A stretch of 64,000 nucleotides of DNA from Pseudoclavibacter sp. RFBB5 (GTDB lineage Bacteria > Actinomycetota > Actinomycetes > Actinomycetales > Microbacteriaceae): contig NZ_PSTZ01000003.1 in assembly GCF_002931555.1 (NCBI RefSeq), forward strand, positions 186,001 through 250,000, in the 5' to 3' direction. Below, one piece after another: positions 60,753 through 64,000 of the stretch. Numbering within the stretch: the first letter of the stretch is position 1; each line of letters begins with the position of its first letter. The translations under genes were made by a program, and so were the position numbers. Below the pieces are notes generated by a model. The model did not search any database, had not been told where the DNA came from, and was given only the letters and a program-made list of their open reading frames with translations.

Positions 60753-60814
60753 GTCGGAGAAACCCCGCACGCGCATCCGTAGAACCCATCACAGTCGGAG
60801 AAACCCCGCACGCG
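60753..60814 (+). repeat. Two exact 21-bp direct repeats, 41-bp period
   Basis: The 21-bp unit begins GTCGGAGAAACC and ends CGCACGCG, at 60753-60773 and 60794-60814, identical in both. Each is preceded by ACCCATCA a few bases upstream, so the similarity extends to about 32 bp with a 1-base length difference. Only two copies were found. Confidence 0.8.
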
Positions 60815-60902
60815 GCGGCAGACCGCGCGTGGGAGGGCCGCCACGACCTCGGTCATCAAAGGACTGAGCGAGCGGATACGGGTGTCCTCCGTGCCGGTCG
60901 CC

Positions 60903-60908
60903 TACGAT
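60903..60908 (+). promoter_or_regulatory. -10 box TACGAT of the GlcD-type gene, leaderless start
   Basis: TACGAT ends 7 nt before ATG 60916. Confidence 0.45.
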
Positions 60909-60915
60909 CGAACGC

Positions 60916-62331
60916 ATGACTGTCGACGCCGACGGAACCCCCGACTCCCCGCGAACGCCTGACCCTGCGCGAGCCTTGGAGGCCCTGTCCCGCGAGCTGC
61001 CTGGCCGAGTGGTGACTGACCTGGCGGCGCTTGAGCTTCTGCGCGTCGACCGCTCCGGCGTGGTCGCGGCCGGAGTCCCGCTCGCGCTGGTCGAGGCGGA
61101 GTCGGTTGAGGATGTGCAGGCGGCGTGCCGCATCGCGAGCGAGCTCGGCGTCCCCATCGTCACGCGCGGAGCCGGCACGGGCCTCGCGGGAGGTGGGGCT
61201 GGCGGCGAGGGGGAGATCGTGCTCTCGACCCTGCGCATGAACCGGATCCTCGAGGTCTCGCCCGCCAACCAGCTTGCGGTCGTGCAGCCGGGCATCCTGA
61301 ACGGCGCGCTCAACGAGCAGCTCGAGGGGCACGGCTTCTGGTGGGCGCCCGACCCGGCTTCCAAGCACATCTCGACGGTGGGCGGCAACATCGCGACGAA
61401 CGCGGGTGGCCTGCTGTGCGCGAAGTACGGGGTGACGCGGGAGGCCGTGCTCGGGCTCAAGGTCGTGCTCATCGACGGCTCGGTCATCGAGGTCGGCCAC
61501 CGAACGGTCAAGGGCGTCACGGGCCTCGACCTGTGCGCGCTCATGGTCGGTTCGGAGGGCACGCTCGGCGTGATCGTCGAGTGCACGCTCAAGCTGCGTC
61601 CGCTCGTGCCCGGGGTCGTGCCGACGATCGGCGCGTACTTCACCGACGTGGGGAGCGCGGCCCGTGCATCCGCCGCCGTCACCGCGTCCGGCATCCAGCC
61701 GGCCATCATGGAGCTCATGGACAGGGGCGTGCTGGCCGCCGTCTCCGCCTACACGGGTGTCGATCTCGCCTCGCACGGTGACTCGTACCTGCTGATCCAG
61801 ACCGACGGCGCGAACGCGGTCGCCGAGGCCGAGGGCATCGTCGAGGTGCTGCGAGCCAACGGCGGCACGGTCTCGATGACCACGGATGCGCAGTCGGCGC
61901 TGACGCTCGTGGATGTGCGGCGCCAGGCGTATGCGGCGAAGGAGGCGCTCGGGAAGGTGCTGGTCGAGGACGTGTCCGTGCCCCGCGACAAGCTGCCTGA
62001 GATGTTCGCGAAGATCGACGAGGTCGCGGCGCGCACCGGCACGACGATCGTCACGGTCGCGCACGCCGGCGACGGCAACCTGCATCCGACGTTCATCTAC
62101 GACCGGGCGGAGAGTGTCGTCCCGCAGGCGGTGTGGGATGCGGCCGACGAGCTCTTCACATACGCCATCTCGATCGGAGGCACGCTCACGGGGGAGCACG
62201 GGGTCGGCCTCCTCAAGCGCCAGTGGCTGGGTGAGGAGCTCGGCGAGCGCCAGTACGAGCTGCAGCGCGGGATCAAGCGCCTCTTCGACCCGCAGGGCCT
62301 CCTCAACCCGGGCAAGGTCTTCACCGAGTAG
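60916..62331 (+). CDS. FAD-linked oxidase, GlcD/D-lactate dehydrogenase type
   Basis: A 471-residue flavoprotein oxidising 2-hydroxyacids (glycolate or D-lactate). The PCMH-type FAD fold has PIVTRGAGTGLAGGGAGG and GLDLCALMVGSEGTLGVIVECTL. The C-terminal oxidase domain has VTVAHAGDGNLHPTF and GTLTGEHGVGLLKR. It is of single-subunit length and has no Fe-S partner next to it, so D-lactate dehydrogenase is the better guess. ATG 60916 is supported by the -10 box. Confidence 0.88.
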   Translation: MTVDADGTPDSPRTPDPARALEALSRELPGRVVTDLAALELLRVDRSGVVAAGVPLALVEAESVEDVQAACRIASELGVPIVTRGAGTGLAGGGAGGEGEIVLSTLRMNRILEVSPANQLAVVQPGILNGALNEQLEGHGFWWAPDPASKHISTVGGNIATNAGGLLCAKYGVTREAVLGLKVVLIDGSVIEVGHRTVKGVTGLDLCALMVGSEGTLGVIVECTLKLRPLVPGVVPTIGAYFTDVGSAARASAAVTASGIQPAIMELMDRGVLAAVSAYTGVDLASHGDSYLLIQTDGANAVAEAEGIVEVLRANGGTVSMTTDAQSALTLVDVRRQAYAAKEALGKVLVEDVSVPRDKLPEMFAKIDEVAARTGTTIVTVAHAGDGNLHPTFIYDRAESVVPQAVWDAADELFTYAISIGGTLTGEHGVGLLKRQWLGEELGERQYELQRGIKRLFDPQGLLNPGKVFTE

Positions 62332-62440
62332 CCCGCGCCGCCGCTCGGTCGCGTTCCCAATTGACGGGAAATTTTGCGGGACCTCGGGCGTGCCGTCCAG
62401 GAGGATCGTCCGCGAAACAAGGGCGTCACATTCCGTCCAC

Positions 62441-62446
62441 TAGTCT
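62441..62446 (+). promoter_or_regulatory. -10 box TAGTCT of the ATP-grasp gene, leaderless start
   Basis: TAGTCT ends 6 nt before ATG 62453. Confidence 0.5.
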
Positions 62447-62452
62447 CGGGAC

Positions 62453-64000
62453 ATGGGTGACCTCTTCGACGGCTACAGCCAGGCTCTGACCAGGCAATCC
62501 CAAGCGGCGCTGTCGCCGCCATTCGACGAGATGTTCATGGGGGAGGCGCCCGAGGGCGAGCTGGATCCGCGGCGCACGTACCGAGATCTCTACGACGTCC
62601 TCTCGGGGATGACGCAGGAGCAGATCCGGCACCGCTCCGATTCGCTCGCCGACTCGTACCTCGCGCAGGGCGTCACGTTCGACTTCGCCGGCGAGGAGCG
62701 TCCGTTCCCGCTCGACGTGGTCCCCCGCGTCATCGAGCGCGCCGAGTGGCAGAAGACGGAAGCCGGCATCAAGCAGCGCGTGCGCGCGCTCGAGGCGTTC
62801 CTCGACGACGTGTACGGCGACCAGCGGGCCATCGCCGACGGCGTGATCCCGGCGAGCCTCATCGCCTCCTCGGTGCACTACCACCGCGTCGCGAAGGGCA
62901 TCCGCACGGCGAACGGGGTGCGCATCCACGTCTCGGGCATCGACCTGATCCGGGATGAGCACGGCGAGATGCGCGTGCTGGAAGACAACGTGCGTGTCCC
63001 GTCGGGCGTCTCGTACGTCATCTCGAACCGCCGCGCCATGGCGCAGACGCTCCCGGAGCTCTTCTCCCGCATGCGCGTCCGCCCTGTCGGCGACTACCCG
63101 AACCGCCTGCTCGGCGCGCTGCGTGCATCCGCGCCGGACGGCATCGAGGACCCGACCGTGGTCGTCCTCACGCCCGGCGTCTACAACTCCGCGTACTTCG
63201 AGCACACGCTGCTCGCCCGCCTCATGGGCGTCGAGCTCGTCGAGGGCCGCGACCTGTTCTGCTCCGGCGGCCGCGTGTGGATGCGCACGACCGCCGGCCC
63301 CCAGCGCGTGGACGTCATCTACCGCCGTGTCGACGACGACTACCTCGACCCGCTGCAGTTCCGCCGCGACTCGATGCTCGGCTCGCCCGGCCTCATGATG
63401 GCGGCGCGGCTCGGCAACGTGACGATCGCGAACGCGGTCGGCAACGGTGTCGCCGACGACAAGCTCGTCTACACGTACATGCCCGACCTCATCCGCTACT
63501 ACCTGTCGGAGGAGGCGATCCTGCCGAACGTCGACACGTGGCGTCTGGAGGAGCCGGACGCGCTCGAGGAGGTGCTCGATCGCCTCGACGAGCTCGTCGT
63601 GAAACCGGTCGACGGCTCGGGCGGCAAGGGCCTCATGATCGGCCCGAGCGCCAGCAAGCAGGAGCTCGACGAGATGCGCGTGCGCCTGCTCGCCGATCCG
63701 CGCGGCTGGATCGCGCAGCCCGTGGTGCAGCTCTCGACCATCCCGACGCTCGTGGAAGACGGGATGCGGCCGCGTCACGCCGACCTGCGCCCGTTCGCCA
63801 TCAACGACGGCCACGACGTGTGGGTGCTGCCCGGCGGCCTCACCCGCGTCGCGCTGCCGGAGGGGCAGCTCGTCGTGAACTCGAGCCAGGGCGGCGGCTC
63901 CAAGGACACGTGGGTGGTCGGCGCCGAGCGCAGCTTCTCCAAGCCCCAGCCTCACGGCGTCGAGGAGCTGCTCGACGACCAGGCCGACATGTCGGAGACG
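62453..64000 (+). CDS. Circularly permuted type 2 ATP-grasp protein (5' part, runs off the window)
   Basis: The first 516 residues are visible with no stop before the window end, so the 3' end is outside. The start is MGDLFDGYSQALTRQSQAAL. Family features are RVLEDNVRVPSGVSYVISNRRAMA, PGVYNSAYFEHTLLARLMGVELVEGRDL, YRRVDDDYLDPLQFR, and the ATP-grasp piece LVVKPVDGSGGKGLMIGP. Genes of this family are usually followed by an alpha-E domain protein and a transglutaminase-like protein, in a proposed peptide-ligation system. That context is outside the window. A full-length antisense open frame here is a shadow. Confidence 0.88.
   Translation, partial: MGDLFDGYSQALTRQSQAALSPPFDEMFMGEAPEGELDPRRTYRDLYDVLSGMTQEQIRHRSDSLADSYLAQGVTFDFAGEERPFPLDVVPRVIERAEWQKTEAGIKQRVRALEAFLDDVYGDQRAIADGVIPASLIASSVHYHRVAKGIRTANGVRIHVSGIDLIRDEHGEMRVLEDNVRVPSGVSYVISNRRAMAQTLPELFSRMRVRPVGDYPNRLLGALRASAPDGIEDPTVVVLTPGVYNSAYFEHTLLARLMGVELVEGRDLFCSGGRVWMRTTAGPQRVDVIYRRVDDDYLDPLQFRRDSMLGSPGLMMAARLGNVTIANAVGNGVADDKLVYTYMPDLIRYYLSEEAILPNVDTWRLEEPDALEEVLDRLDELVVKPVDGSGGKGLMIGPSASKQELDEMRVRLLADPRGWIAQPVVQLSTIPTLVEDGMRPRHADLRPFAINDGHDVWVLPGGLTRVALPEGQLVVNSSQGGGSKDTWVVGAERSFSKPQPHGVEELLDDQADMSET

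Larger units (their letters stand above)
60507..60915. other. 409-bp intergenic region rich in inverted and direct repeats
   Basis: No convincing gene. It holds an inverted pair (CATCAGTGCGA at 60538-60548 with TCGCACTGATG at 60591-60601), a local hairpin (60545-60552 with 60558-60565), a perfect hairpin GATGGGT-TTTT-ACCCATC (60731-60748), and a 21-bp exact direct repeat (60753-60773 and 60794-60814). A second ACCCATC (60784-60790) could also pair with GATGGGT. The GlcD promoter is at the right end. Confidence 0.65.

Noticed and set aside
60753-60814. The 21-bp direct repeats as a CRISPR array
   Set aside because: Only two copies, a 20-bp spacing that is too short for usual spacers, and no cas genes in the window.
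60599-60919. A 106-codon plus-strand frame in the intergenic region before the GlcD gene
   Set aside because: It runs through the hairpins and the direct repeat and 4 nt into the GlcD gene, with no similarity to a known protein and no ribosome site.
62426-63955. A 509-codon minus-strand frame opposite the ATP-grasp gene
   Set aside because: The plus strand encodes a clear ATP-grasp family protein. The antisense frame is a high-GC shadow rich in Arg, His, Val and Asp.

Overview
The window is very GC-rich, densely packed DNA from an actinobacterium, most likely a member of the Microbacteriaceae. This rests on the Rv0500A/Rv0500B-like pair (small HTH protein and 32-aa bS22), a full set of menaquinone genes, the resBC/ccdA cytochrome c maturation genes, a short archaeal-type AspRS, and the many start codons placed 6-7 nt behind a TANNNT -10 box (leaderless mRNAs). 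The identification is inferred from gene content, not from a database search.

Layout. 1-8 kb: the end of a NERD-like protein, a CPBP membrane protease, an AbgT transporter/M20 peptidase pair divergent from a double Lrp-type regulator, and the KtrAB potassium uptake pair. 8.1-9 kb: HTH protein, bS22 and glutaredoxin. 9.0-20.0 kb: a compact type IV secretion-like locus. One arm runs leftward (lipoprotein, lytic transglycosylase/M23 peptidase, zinc-ribbon FHA protein). The other runs rightward (pilin-like protein, VirB8/TcpC-like, VirB6-like, SCO6880-like, VirB4-like ATPase, VirD4-like coupling ATPase, DUF4913). I see no relaxase, integrase or replication gene. 20.1-21.4 kb: aspS.

21.5-44 kb: respiratory cofactor backbone. 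A histidine phosphatase, TlpA thioredoxin, CcdA, ResB and CcsB form one tightly overlapping operon for cytochrome c maturation. menC, menB, menE, menA, menD, menF, menG and a polyprenyl diphosphate synthase follow, interleaved with small membrane proteins, an SGNH hydrolase, a LppP/LprE-like lipoprotein, a hotdog thioesterase, PPK2, an ASCH protein and a FprA-type ferredoxin reductase. The gene order resembles the Mycobacterium tuberculosis Rv0500-Rv0566 region as I remember it, which makes the secretion locus plus aspS look like an insertion into a conserved backbone.

44-64 kb: cardiolipin synthase, YajQ, tRNA-Tyr, a Gfo/Idh/MocA oxidoreductase, an ArsB/NhaD-type transporter, an ABC exporter, a PfkB kinase, an amino acid permease, a YczE-like membrane protein, L-lactate dehydrogenase, a 1530-residue PutA-like protein whose active sites look destroyed, a GlcD-type FAD oxidase and the start of a circularly permuted ATP-grasp gene.

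The strongest candidates for new biology are the PutA-like pseudoenzyme with its repeat-bearing N-terminus, the relaxase-less type IV secretion locus with its FHA/zinc-ribbon partner, and the repeat-rich 409-bp gap after the PutA-like gene. The window-wide leaderless pattern is a useful guide to start codons.
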